Shown here: piece by piece, positions 42,798 to 52,689 of the stretch
Layout of the letters: each line of letters opens with the position of its first letter
How positions within the stretch are numbered: position 1 is the stretch's first letter
The notes under the pieces: generated by a model
The model's input: the letters and a program-made list of their open reading frames with translations, nothing else
What the model was told of the DNA's origin: nothing
The model's database searches: none
DNA from: Mermis nigrescens
Lineage: Eukaryota; Nematoda; Enoplea; Mermithida; Mermithidae
Assembly (NCBI GenBank): GCA_036768485.1
Contig: JAVLUZ010000191.1
Span: 2,454,953 to 2,518,952, forward strand
Reading direction: 5' to 3'
Length of the DNA: 64,000 nt
Program-made: the position numbers and the translations under genes

Positions 42798-43260
42798 CTA
42801 TAGACAACTGCCCTAAGTGGGAATCTGTTCGGAAAGGTGACAAAGGACGGCACACTCTGCAAAAGCAACTTGCATTAGAGCTGATGCACAAAGCTGATCT
42901 AAGCATTAATGACGAGAAATATGGACTTGAAGCTGTAGACAAAATTCAGAAGAGTCTGGTGCCAGACTAACAAATAAAAGTTTATCATAGCAATATTTTG
43001 TACTTTCAAGGGCCTGAGGCTGAGAAAGTAATTCACTTGCACGCTGCTAATAATCATTATGATCTAATTCCAAAAATGCCTGAGAAGCCCTAGGCTTGGC
43101 TGGCATCAATACTGTAGGAAAATTGTCTCGCCAATGCGCTAGCAGGCTATTAGTGGTGGGCTGGGCAACCACCATTTCTTTACATACACAATAGGTACAT
43201 GATGCCTCTGAGAGGCGCTAATTTTTTTGGTTTTTTCATTTTTCAATTCAATAAAATCGT

Positions 43261-43586
43261 TTATAATACGCGACTAACTAGCTTGTTTAAGCAATTTTCA
43301 TACATGCTTTCCCATGTATTTTTGCCATTTTGATCGAAATCTTGCCATAAATCTAAAATAGGCTCAATTTCACAATTTATTAGACATTCTTTCACATAAA
43401 GTGCAAAATTCCAAAATGCTTTCGATTATCGAGGCTTTTGCGATTTTCTTTGTATTCTTCAGAAAGCAAACTCCGTAAGCAGGAGCCAATGCTTTGTACA
43501 TCGTGAGAAGTGATGTACCTCGTCCAGGCTTTATCAGCCAACTTGGTCACAAAATGATTAAAACTCAATTCACCTTGAGAACTCAT
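43261..43586 (-). pseudogene. Orphan Polinton gene, frameshifted
   Basis: The start MSSQGELSFNHFVTKLADKA is preceded at 32 bp by TATAAATA. One frame change near 43410 separates a first half (64 codons) from a second half with WNFALYVKECLINCEIEP and NTWESMYENCLNKLVSRVL. Total about 110 residues, mostly helical in appearance, with Trp and Cys. I do not recognise it. It lies just after the zinc-ribbon gene near the right TIR, where Polintons often keep variable cargo. Confidence 0.5.
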
Positions 43587-43617
43587 TTTGTAGATAATTT
43601 TTGTCAGATATTGCTCA

Positions 43618-43625
43618 TATTTATA
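43618..43625 (-). promoter_or_regulatory. TATAAATA box for the orphan gene
   Basis: Exact match on the minus strand, 32 bp before the ATG at 43586, overlapping the gap after the zinc-ribbon gene. Confidence 0.6.
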
Positions 43626-43628
43626 ACT

Positions 43629-43952
43629 TTACAAGCCATTTTTCACTTCTTCAACCTGTTGAGCAATATATTTCTTAATCACCATGTTCCCAGCCTCCTG
43701 GGATGCCCGATTATACTCACAACATCTTGGGCACATTTGAACATTAAAATACCATTTTCCTGAATTTGTTTCAAAAACGTCTTTTTCAGACAAATTTTTC
43801 TGACAAAAATGACATAAATGTATCATGAGAGGGTACATGGGACGCTCCAGATTTCTCCCACATAACTCAATAGGCGGTCGTATTGTCCGCCCATAAGGTT
43901 TCTTCTCCTCATCCATAAAAGGACGTTTTTTCAATTCCATATTTTCCTCCAT
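43629..43952 (-). CDS. Polinton zinc-ribbon-like protein, orphan
   Basis: A 107-residue intact frame begins MEENMELKKRPFMDEEKKPY. Two CxxC pairs, C47/C50 (HLCHFCQKNL) and C74/C77 (VQMCPRCCEYN), are spaced 23 residues apart as in a zinc ribbon. The N terminus is basic and the C terminus (VIKKYIAQQVEEVKNGL) looks helical. Zinc ribbons often bind nucleic acid or transcription factors, but no family is recognised. TATAAATA lies 35 bp upstream, and it is the first minus-strand gene inside the right TIR. Confidence 0.65.
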   Translation of the reverse strand: MEENMELKKRPFMDEEKKPYGRTIRPPIELCGRNLERPMYPLMIHLCHFCQKNLSEKDVFETNSGKWYFNVQMCPRCCEYNRASQEAGNMVIKKYIAQQVEEVKNGL

Positions 43953-43986
43953 TTTTAAAGATTTAAATTGCTGAAAGAATTATAAG

Positions 43987-43994
43987 TATTTATA
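43987..43994 (-). promoter_or_regulatory. TATAAATA box for the zinc-ribbon gene
   Basis: Exact match on the minus strand, 35 bp before the ATG at 43952. Context AATCTATAAATACTTAT is nearly the same as at the pVI-like gene. Confidence 0.65.
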
Positions 43995-44162
43995 GATTTT
44001 GCAAGACCAAAACGGCTTGGAAATTGGGGTTTGAACTTCTAATCTAGAGAAGCGGTCTACCCCTTGAATGATTAAGATGCAGTAGACAATGGACCTAGAC
44101 TATAAATAAATATTTCATCACATGCACTTAAAATGGTTTGCCTCGTTCAAAAAAATTGGGCA

Positions 44163-44466
44163 AAATCCATCCATCCTGGCGCGAGAATTATCAATTTAAC
44201 GCTATTGCCTCTCCAGTCAACAAAATGCGCTTATTATAAATTCCGCTGCCAATGCGCGATATAACTTGTCTTCACCAGTGTGCTTATTATATTCATTGTG
44301 CTTCAATCAATGTTACTTTGCCAATGCGCAATATTCTTCTTCCTATATGTAGGTATCTCATTCCTTGGCTTACCTGGGCCCTCATCATTGCGCCCTGAGA
44401 GAAAAGCCAGGGCGCAAGCAGGGCGCTCCTCCGCCTATGCTATAACACAGGAGAGGCTGCTTCTCT
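44163..44466 (-). repeat. Polinton right terminal inverted repeat
   Basis: Ends GAGAGGCTGCTTCTCT, matching the left TIR inverted over about 150 bp. The inner part has two of the ATAACTTGTC/GCGCTTATTATAAATTC modules against about four on the left. Positions 44163-44235 also match the remnant at 5990-6060. Confidence 0.88.
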
Positions 44467-44519
44467 ACGATTGGGTGGGCGGGGCCTATAACACAAAACA
44501 TAGCCGTATATACTTTGTG

Positions 44520-44942
44520 TTGCGGCCTAGGGACGCACGGCTATACTATTACAATGCTATAAGATATGACGTGATACTTCATACCCAATGCTATAAGATA
44601 GGATGTGCTATAACATACCGAGTATTACAAGATAGGATATGATATAATATACCCAATGCTGTAAGATAGGACGTAATATAACATACCCAATGCTGTAAGA
44701 TAGGACGTAATATAACATAACCCATGTTATAAGATAGAACGTGATACAACATACCCAACACTATAAGATAGGACGTGATACAACATACTCAATGCTACAC
44801 AATAGGACGTGATATAACATACCCCATGCTATAGGATGGGACGTGATATAACATACCCAGGTTTACAAGATAGGACGTGATATAATGTACCCCATGCTAC
44901 AAGATAGTACGTGATATACCATATCCTGTGCTGTAAGATAGG
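44520..44942. repeat. Minisatellite, period about 36-37 bp
   Basis: Unit ATGCTATAAGATAGGACGTG followed by ATATAACATACCCA, about eleven imperfect copies, starting some 50 bp outside the right TIR. No coding potential. Confidence 0.88.
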
Positions 44943-45250
44943 TGTCCCAAAACATCAAAAATATGTTTCACCAAAAAAATTTCCAAAACATCTCAAAACA
45001 TCAAAAATATAGGTTTGACCGAAAAAATTTTCCAAAACATCTCAAAACATCAAAAATATAGGTGACCAAAAACATTCCCAGAATATCTCAAAACATCAAA
45101 AATATGATTTTAGCTAAAGAATTTTCAAAACCATTCTGTAACGTCAAAAATATGGATTTGATTAAAAAAATGGTCGACAAAAAACATTTTAAGAAAATCC
45201 GGAAAATAAAATATGGTTTTTACCAACAATTTTATAGAAATATCCCAAAA
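44943..45250. repeat. Minisatellite, period about 55-60 bp
   Basis: Units contain CCAAAACATCTCAAAACATC followed by AAAAATATAGGT and a ttt-rich spacer. About five copies with rising divergence to the right. Confidence 0.75.
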
Positions 45251-46364
45251 ACATCAAAAGTCCCGAAAAATAAAAATACAAGATACAACTTAATTCCATA
45301 TAGCTATCAGGCCTAGGTTCAGCCCGGGCAACGCCGGACAGCTCAGCTAGTTACTTATATTAGCCGTAGCACACATATACCAATAAGTCCGGGTAACAAT
45401 TGAATACTGCTTAAAATGATGGGAAGCCTTTGCAGAATTTAGCCCAAATTTGTTAGAACGTTGTTCCGTAACATGGAGACCAATTTCAGATTTCTTTTGT
45501 AACAGGACCACTCACTATACTGTGAGAAATACAGAGGTTAACTCTGTGCGCACTATATGTGTTTTTCAAGCGTGAAGCTAGCGGTTGTAGTCTCACAGCT
45601 CTTAGAAGTAATCCAAATAATGCGTAATAGATTATAGCCAACTGGATGAAAGCCCTCACGATGACTTGCCTTTATTCTTACTGCCTTCTAATCACCATAC
45701 TGTATAAAAGTCAGAATTTTGAAACAGACATGAACCTCCTACGTGTTTAAGCTACTTTAATTGGTGTACAAGAATTTTCACGATCCCATAAAAATGTTGG
45801 TGCTAGTTTAAACAGCTGACATGGTACAGTCCGTTGCATTTAACTTTGCGGTTTTCTACTTAATTTATCCGAAAGAATCAGGCTATAAAAGTGGTTTAAA
45901 ATCTTGGTGTATGAATGCGGCTTACCATACACCCCAGTATACTTTAGAAAACCACATCCTATCCATCAGTTTAAAACACTTTTGTAGTCACATTAATGTT
46001 TCCAAAAACCTCGTGTTAAGAAGCAAAAAATAAGAATTGCCCGAATTACAGGTACATGACAAAGGATTTATTTTGAATACATATCACCATATCATCAGAT
46101 TAACATCCTTCAATAGCCAATACGATGACCATTTGTTTGCTTGTCACAGCTGCTTTGGAAGTGAGCACCTAAAATTGAATACCAAAGGCAGACACGTACA
46201 GGAGGAGATGGGCCCCCACCCATAGTCGGTCATCCCCGATCCCCCAATCCAAAGTAAGAAAATCTATGACTACGGACTTCCGGCATTAATTTGCTTTGAT
46301 TCGCCAATTTCAGGTGCTTTTTGCCACTTTCGGCCAAAATCGAGGACATGTGGGGGGTTTGGGG
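45251..46364. other. No supported gene
   Basis: Short open frames near 45821-46225 carry no motif and no start context that stands out. I see no repeats beyond short AT runs. Confidence 0.4.
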
Positions 46365-46372
46365 GTCTGGAT

Positions 46373-46653
46373 CATACCTCCACACGTAGGCATGGGGGTT
46401 TGGGGGAGGGTATGCACCCCCCAGAAGTTGAAATACCCCCAGAAATCAAAATACCCCCCCCAGAAAAATTTTTTGTTGTTGCTTTTTTAGCAATTTTTTG
46501 ATGCCATTGGATAGTGCTCGATGAGAAACGTCGAAAAATTGTGTTTTCTTTGCCATACAATCACTTTTAAGACCATTTTTGACCTTTAAGAATTTTTTCA
46601 GCCCCCCCCCGAAATTTTTTCGACCCCCCAAATTTCGGTGCTGCCCACCTATG
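46373..46653 (-). mobile_element. hAT-like MITE, first of a tandem pair
   Basis: Inverse orientation, starting near CACACGTAGGCATGGGG and ending GGTGCTGCCCACCTATG. Flanks GTCTGGAT (46365-46372) and GTCTGAAC (46654-46661) match at 5 of 8, so the duplication has decayed or was shared with the next copy. Confidence 0.7.
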
Positions 46654-46661
46654 GTCTGAAC

Positions 46662-46914
46662 CATACCTGGGCGTGGAAGGGGGAATTTGGAGGGTATGCA
46701 CCTCCCCCGAGAAACCAAAATACCCCATCCCAGAATTCAATTTTTGAAATTTTGTTTTTTTTCGCAATTTTTTGATGTCAATGGATAGTACTTGATTAGA
46801 AACGTTGAAAACTAATGTTTTTCGCCGTACCACCATTTTTAAGGCCATTTTTTGACGTTTGAAAAAATCTTGCATCACCTCCCTTCCTCAGAACTTTGGT
46901 GCCGCCCACCCATG
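46662..46914 (-). mobile_element. hAT-like MITE, second of a tandem pair
   Basis: Starts CATACCTGGGCGTGG and ends GTGCCGCCCACCCATG. It shares GTCTGAAC with its neighbour on the left and has GTCTAGTA on the right, suggesting insertion into or beside the same site. Confidence 0.7.
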
Positions 46915-46922
46915 GTCTAGTA

Positions 46923-47795
46923 GACCAGTGATGCCAGATTTAAAATGGAAACCAACCAGAAGTTCACTAAACACTGGCAAAAGACCCCAAAATGACCGAC
47001 CAATCCAGATTTTCTGGAAAACTACATTTAAAAGAATGTTTCGATATTAAATGATTTAATAAAGCTAAGTATGTATGCAAACATAAGGTAAACTATACAG
47101 GTATTTGACAGGAGTAAAACAAGAAAGATTTTATTTCGCATCTACAATGACCTCAATCGGGTATACAATCCAGAACTTCTTCGACATAATCCGTTACATC
47201 ATCATTTTCATCTTCATCTTAGATACTTAATTCAACATTGTCATCATGCTGATAAATTTTCGATGTAAACAGTTCCATCAAACATTTGCTAAAAAACAAT
47301 AAAACTAAAACCATTTTCATTTAGCCAGGTAAACATAAATCTAATTAACAATAAGGCACAAAAAGTTTTTAGGGGTAAACGACTGGCGAAGCTGTTTTAA
47401 AAAACGTTCAACAAGGAACAAGCACAATCTACGCTCGCATTTGAAAAATGGCATGCTCAGAGAGAAACTCAGAGGCAAAAGAGAAACCATTTTTAAAACG
47501 AGGCAAAACTCCATTTGACATATCATCTTGTAAAACTTCTGTCCAAGTCTTTGTTACTGATGGAAAAAGTGATGAAAAATACAATTTCAGTTCATCCCAA
47601 TGCTGTAAAATTTGTGAAAAACATTTGAAGCGACTCAGCCATCGTCTTGATGCATAGACTGTGTTCTGTCCGTTTGACCATCAGTATACAGCATCCAGGT
47701 CGCCAAAAAAGTAAATAAATATTGTTAATAGGTATTATGCGGCGCGAAGCGCGGGGAAAAAATTTAGAAATTATGATTGCTAACGGCCGAAAATC
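46923..47795. other. No firm gene; possible decayed coding fragment
   Basis: On the minus strand at 47160-47240 an acidic frame with one stop (DVTDYVEEVLDCIPD) could be a gene's last exon. At 47448-47657 a plus-strand frame has two CxxC-like Cys groups (CCKICEKHLKR). Neither can be placed in a family. Confidence 0.25.
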
Positions 47796-47803
47796 ATTGC
47801 AAA

Positions 47804-48092
47804 CACACATGGGCGTGGGGGGGGTTTGGGGGGGTATACACCCCCCAGAAGTTGTAATACCCCCCCCTTAGAAATCGAAATACCCCCCCCCCCCAGAAAA
47901 TTTTTTTTTGCCTTTTCAGCAATTTTTTGATGCCATTGGATAGAGCTTGATGAGAAACGTCGAAAAATGGTGTTTTTTTGCCATACGACCACTTTTAAGA
48001 CCATTTTTTGACCTTTAAAAATTTTTTCACCCCCCCCCCCCCCCCGGAAATTTTTTTCACCCCCCCCAGAATTTCGGTGCTGCCCACCTATG
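47804..48092 (-). mobile_element. hAT-like MITE
   Basis: Perfect 8-bp duplication ATTGCAAA (47796-47803 and 48093-48100). Starts CACACATGGGCGTGG and ends GGTGCTGCCCACCTATG; it has unusually long C and G runs. Confidence 0.93.
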
Positions 48093-48274
48093 ATTGCAAA
48101 TTACATATCCATTCTTTATCTCGCCAACTATTTTGGGACAACTTCATTCAAATTCACCTGCTGCACGCAAGTCATAACACTGTGATTGAAATATCTTAGA
48201 CACGTGCAAATTGTTTAAAATTAGTAGGCTATCTATTGACATTTTGCATAATAACCAAGAGATTCAGTTGCAAC

Positions 48275-48558
48275 CATACGTGGGCAGCAAGGGGGTTCTG
48301 GGGGTATGCACGCTTTTAGAAGGCCAAAATATGGCCTTCAGAAATGGTGATACTGCCCAGAATTCAATTTTTGAAACACTTTTTTCGTCGTTTTTCATCA
48401 AGTTTTTGATGCCAATGGCATCAGAAGCTTGATGAGAAACGTCGAAAAATGGTGTTCATAAATTGATTTCTGCCAGTACCACCGATTTCTAAGGCCGATT
48501 TTTCGACTTTCTAGGGAGTCTAGCACCTCCCCCAGAATTTTCTTGCTGCCCACGTATG
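48275..48558 (+). mobile_element. Fold-back variant of the hAT-like MITE
   Basis: Perfect 8-bp duplication GTTGCAAC (48267-48274 and 48559-48566). Both ends are the same arm, CATACGTGGGCAGCAAG and its exact reverse complement, so the copy is a near-palindrome rather than the usual asymmetric form. Confidence 0.92.
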
Positions 48559-48566
48559 GTTGCAAC

Positions 48567-50984
48567 TCCGCCATCGAACATTATATGTGAAAACATGTTC
48601 ATTGATAGCTAAGCTGAAGGTTTTCTTGAAATGTTAGCGCTTAAAATTATTAAATTTATAAACATTCAATTTATGCTTACAAAATAAGATATTCTGCTTG
48701 CAATTTTTTGAAAATGTTTTTCTGATTCAGATGTAGAAAAATAGATATGTAGTCCATAGGCTATTTCATGAAGTATTAAATCCATGATTGAAGTCGGTGC
48801 GCTTAATCAATTTCTGAAAGCAGAAGCTTTCAGAGTGCAACTCTAGCACTCACCAATCTATTAGAATCTTAGTGATTTCCATGTTCTTTTCACGTAAAAG
48901 GGTAAAATCAAAGTGTTTTGCTGCATGATGCTTTAATTCGTTTTGTTTTCGTTCAGAAATCACCGAAGAAGAAAATCTTTGTCGACTTCATTCATGTAAA
49001 ATCACTAGTTTTAGACCAAAACACCTTGCTATTATCAATTCACTCTAAAACGCAAACTCATGTACACTGCCTCTGCATTTCTTTACTCTGCAGAAATATG
49101 TGTCCATCATGGGGTTTGCACCAGAACTGAATATTTGCTATATGTGCCGAACATTTCTAAAACATTTTCCGCACAAAAATGGATAACCATGTGCAAACAA
49201 AGAAAGGCTGGAAGCGCTTACTGATGCAAAGCGCACTGAGCAATAGCAGCCAACAGAAGGAAAACGACGCAACATAGGAAAATGATAACCATCGGCAGAT
49301 TTTGAACTAGTATCACAACGACTATTAAATTCAATGGAATACGAAAGAAATTCATCACAGTAGACCGCGCTGAAAGAAAACAATGCTTGTGAAGAACTAA
49401 ATAAATCAGCCAATGAAAAATATCAAAATGCAGCATGAGAAAAACTTAGGTCCTATAAGTGGATAAAAGGCAGGGGCGGCCGCCAGTGATCGACCAGGCC
49501 TGAAAATCCGACTCGGCCGGGGCCGGGTCTAACGTAAAAAGACCAGGGCCGGTCTCATGTATTATATTATAAGTAGCGCGTTAGCGCGTACCTATAATAT
49601 ACTTAGGTATCCCCAACATATGTCAATCGTCCTACAGCTATAATGGGACACATCTGGGAGGTACGGTTATTTAAAAGATGGATAATAAAAAAAGATTTTG
49701 CAGGCTTTTTTGTTTACACTCAATACTGAGTGTGTAATAAGCGTGTAAAGTTTTGGCGTAATGTTATAACATACAAATCGTTGACGTTTTTTAGCCACCT
49801 TTTACACAACTCAGCATACAGGCTTCATACAACTTAATGGTATTGAATTGTAGAAATTAAATTCTCTAAATTGTTTTTTGAATTTTGCATTAGTTCCCAA
49901 GGGGAATGTAAAGAGTATAAAAGTTTGCTATTGTAAAGACAGATTTTGGCCTTCTGGGATATCTGCCAACAACTTCAGTTGTCCCAAGAAACTTTTTCTC
50001 ATAGAAATGTACTACGGCTTTAGGGCTAATTTCTGCTCACCAGCAAACTTTTAGACATTCAATATGGAGTTAGATCTAAGGGTTTAAACTTTACACACAA
50101 GTGAACGGTGTAAAAAGACAGGTTTTGTCTAAGATTTCTCCATCAACTTCTACGGTTACAAGTCACGATAAATTAAATAAAAATAAAGTACGTTTCAAGG
50201 GCTAAACGTCGCAGCAAACCGTGTTATAAAAAACGCATGAGTTATTTATGATAGCGTAAAGTTCAAAATCAAGTGTGTAAAATGGACGAAAAAACACGTT
50301 TTTTAACTGTTTTCATTAGTAAATATGTCAAATATTTTGCGGAACGGAAGGATTTCCACTTACCAATATACTAAGAGTCAAGGTCTACGAACTGACCCAC
50401 CCGAATTTCTTTACACTCAATCGGAAATTAGGTTCAGATTTTTAAGGTTTACAAATACAATGTGTTGTATGGTGGAAAAAACGTTTTTGTCCGTTTTTCT
50501 GTTCGCCACTCTCTCCATTTAGAAGTCGGGATAGGTCGAATAGAATAAAAATAAAATACTTTTTAAGGGGTACGTGTCGCATAGCTTTTTCAGTGACGGT
50601 GAGGTCTGGTTTTTTCTGCCATTTTTTCAGGGAGGTCTTGTTTTTTCTGCCATCTTCCCCGGTCATGAGTCTGGATGACATGATATCAAGTCTAAAAATG
50701 TACCAGAAATGAAGAGCGATTTTTCCTCAACAGTGTAAAGTGGTTTACATCTAACATTTATTTGTCGTCAAACCATCGTGGAGACTTGATTTTTCATAAA
50801 TGTTGATCGTAATATCAAATACCTGAATTACGAAACCGACTAAAATCTTCTTTACACTTTGTGGTTCTATAAAGTTTACACTGCAAATTAACATTATTCT
50901 CAAAACCTTACGTAAGCTTAATTTTTTCAAAATTATTTACGTAAGGTCAGAATTACGGATCTGATTTTTATTTTCCTCCAAAAG
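48567..50984. other. No supported gene
   Basis: Short frames at 48918-49130 and 49138-49413 lack motifs. A GC-rich block near 49480-49560 (GGGGCGGCCGCCAGTGATCG) resembles the inverse of one near 52960-53005 and may be a repeat end. The remainder is AT-rich, with recurring GTAAAGTTT/GTGTAAA motifs at 49740-51540 but no clear period. Confidence 0.35.
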
Positions 50985-50987
50985 CGG

Positions 50988-51221
50988 GCAGCACAAAAAT
51001 TCTGAAGAAGTTGCAAAATTTTTTATAAAGTCAAAAAATGGTCGTATGCCTCAAAAACGTCTCTACGTTTGTCATTAAGCACTATCCGTCGGAATCAAAG
51101 AAAAATCGCGAGAAAAACAAAAAAATTTCAAAAATTGAATTCTGGGGGGATATTTTGTTTTTTTTGGGGACGGGGTGTTCGGCCTTCTGGGGGTGCATAT
51201 TCCCCTCCCACGCCCATGTGT
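50988..51221 (+). mobile_element. hAT-like MITE, decayed
   Basis: Internal landmarks (GGGCAGCACAAAAATTCTG, TCATTAAGCACTATCC, TTGAATTCTGGGG, CACGCCCATGTGTAG) match the family, but the left end is eroded and no target duplication is visible. Confidence 0.7.
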
Positions 51222-51714
51222 AGTTTTCTCTACACCCAGTATTTGTGTAAAGTTAGCGCTGTTCATTTATTGTTAATGTGTAGTTTACACTACAAATTTA
51301 TTTTACTTCCAGAGCGTTGCGAAACGCTAAAATGTTCCAAATTATGTTCCGTAAGGTCAGGATTACGAATTTGACTGTATGTTTTCTATAAACTCAGTAG
51401 TTATCCAAAGTTTACATTGAAAATTAAACTTAGTTTGAGAGCGTTGTAAAAGCTTAATTTTTTCTCAAAATGTTCCATCTAACGTCAGGATTTTGAATCT
51501 GAGCGTAAGTGTTCTTTAGACCAAAAATTTGCATAAAGTTTATGTTGAAAACCTTTGATCTGTTTAAATAAGGTAAGGTTGTCTCGTTTAAAAAATATAA
51601 TGCTGATGTTCAGAAGGATATTGTTTTCCGCATTCTTGGACTGCTGTCATTATTGTGGCATATTACCGTATGTATTTACTGACTGATTTACTCAAATTAT
51701 GCCCAATTAAAAGT

Positions 51715-51914
51715 AAGGTACTAGCAAAAAAATGCACCAATGGAACAAAAAAGTCGAATATACTCTGGATTGTGGATTAAAAAGGAGGGGACTAGGAAAG
51801 CTATGTATGTATATGCCTCAAGTCGCAAAATCTTCTAAAAATCACACTTTCTCTAAACAAGGCAAAAAATCGAAGTATATTCTGCGACCCGTGAATAAAA
51901 CCTTCTTCAAATAA
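51715..51914 (+). pseudogene. Coding-like block, paralogue 1 of an inverted pair
   Basis: The frame has KKVEYTLDCGLKRRGLGKLC and KKSKYILRPVNKTFF. The block on the other strand at 52272-52577 has KKDEYTWDCGLLRMQKEGAW and NKSKYILRPADLNQLL. Protein-level similarity with different DNA suggests past coding constraint. The N-terminal part seems frameshifted relative to the paralogue. Family unknown. Confidence 0.45.
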
Positions 51915-52271
51915 TTTTCAATGATTCGCATAAGAGTGTATAAACATAATCTAAAATTTTAGTCTTTCGTAAATTGCTAGCTAGTTGCAACGCTGACTTG
52001 CTTTGTATCGTCAAAAATAGAAAACTAACTGCAATTGTATTTAGAGGTGTTTTATTTTGTCATCATGAGCATTATACCAAGCAAACCTGGCGTCATTGAT
52101 TAGTGCACACAAACGTTGCGGGCATGCAAGTGTACCTACATGTAGTCTGTTTCACGTAACCCTACGCGTTTCCTGCTGCTTTAAACCAACAAGTTCTTTG
52201 ATTGTCTTGAATGCAGAGATGTTTGCTATTTCATTCAACTGGCCTGCAAAGTCGCTCCTAGCTTACTCCAT

Positions 52272-52577
52272 CTAATTTCCCATAGCTACTGCATAGCTAC
52301 CTTGCTGCTTTTTGAATCGTTTTTGGTTCAACAGTTGATTTAAATCTGCAGGCCGCAGAATATACTTCGATTTGTTTGCGTGGTAATTTTTAACAGATTT
52401 TGTGACTTTAGGCGTACACATAGGTAGCTTTTTCCAAGCCCCCTCCTTTTGCATCCTTAATAATCCACAATCCCAAGTATATTCGTCTTTTTTGTTCATA
52501 TGAGCATTTTTCTTTGCAAGTAATATATACTCGTGTTTCCCATTTAACGTGTCAATAAAGTATACCATGTAAAACAC
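52272..52577 (-). CDS. Hypothetical protein, paralogue 2 of an inverted pair
   Basis: A 101-residue frame begins MFYMVYFIDTLNGKHEYILL, continues through a basic Cys/Trp-containing middle (WDCGLLRMQKEGAWKKLPMC) and ends after NKSKYILRPADLNQ with a basic tail. It shares its middle and C-terminal motifs with the block at 51715-51914 in opposite orientation. I do not recognise a domain. It could be an exon or a transposon-encoded protein. Confidence 0.45.
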   Translation of the reverse strand: MFYMVYFIDTLNGKHEYILLAKKNAHMNKKDEYTWDCGLLRMQKEGAWKKLPMCTPKVTKSVKNYHANKSKYILRPADLNQLLNQKRFKKQQGSYAVAMGN

Positions 52578-52659
52578 CGAAAAAACACTATTTTGCGCAT
52601 TAAGGGCAAATTTGTTCGACCTATTTTTGACTATTTTTGGAAAAGTTGGGACACCGCTC

Positions 52660-52689
52660 CCCTTAGGAAAATCTTAGATCCGCCACTGG
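52660..52689 (-). repeat. MITE end (AGTGGCGGATCTAAGATTTTC type)
   Basis: GAAAATCTTAGATCCGCCACTG matches, inverted, the end of the element at 62912. The partner end was not located. Confidence 0.5.

Larger units (their letters stand above)
41770..43095 (+). pseudogene. Polinton DNA polymerase B, N-terminal region only
   Basis: The first block (41770-42255, start MKQYFEVHELPHISVHRF) and the second (42804-42970, CPKWESVRKGDKGRHTLQKQ, LALELMHKADLS) match the N-terminal domain that precedes the protein-primed polymerase in Polintons. A stop (TAA at about 42968-42970) interrupts the second block, and similar sequence continues briefly (ILYFQGPEAEKVIHLHA). After about 43095 the exonuclease and polymerase palm motifs (such as DTDS) are absent before the next gene, so the catalytic part is deleted. 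A 542-bp transposon splits the two blocks. Loss of this gene makes the element non-autonomous. Confidence 0.85.
33881..44466. mobile_element. Polinton/Maverick (adintovirus-like) provirus, defective
   Basis: About 10.6 kb are bounded by inverted terminal repeats and carry the hallmark set: double-jelly-roll major capsid, penton, adenain-type protease, FtsK/A32-type packaging ATPase, retroviral-like integrase with a chromodomain-like C terminus, and the N-terminal part of protein-primed DNA polymerase B. Such elements are integrating dsDNA viruses of eukaryotes. Most genes are broken, and two MITEs and one 542-bp insertion interrupt coding regions. A 4-bp GATT just outside each end may be part of a target duplication; the usual 6-bp duplication is not clear. 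Confidence 0.93.

Noticed and set aside
33881..44472. A clean 6-bp target duplication for the Polinton
   Set aside because: The flanks share only GATT around slightly uncertain ends, so I report it as possible rather than shown.
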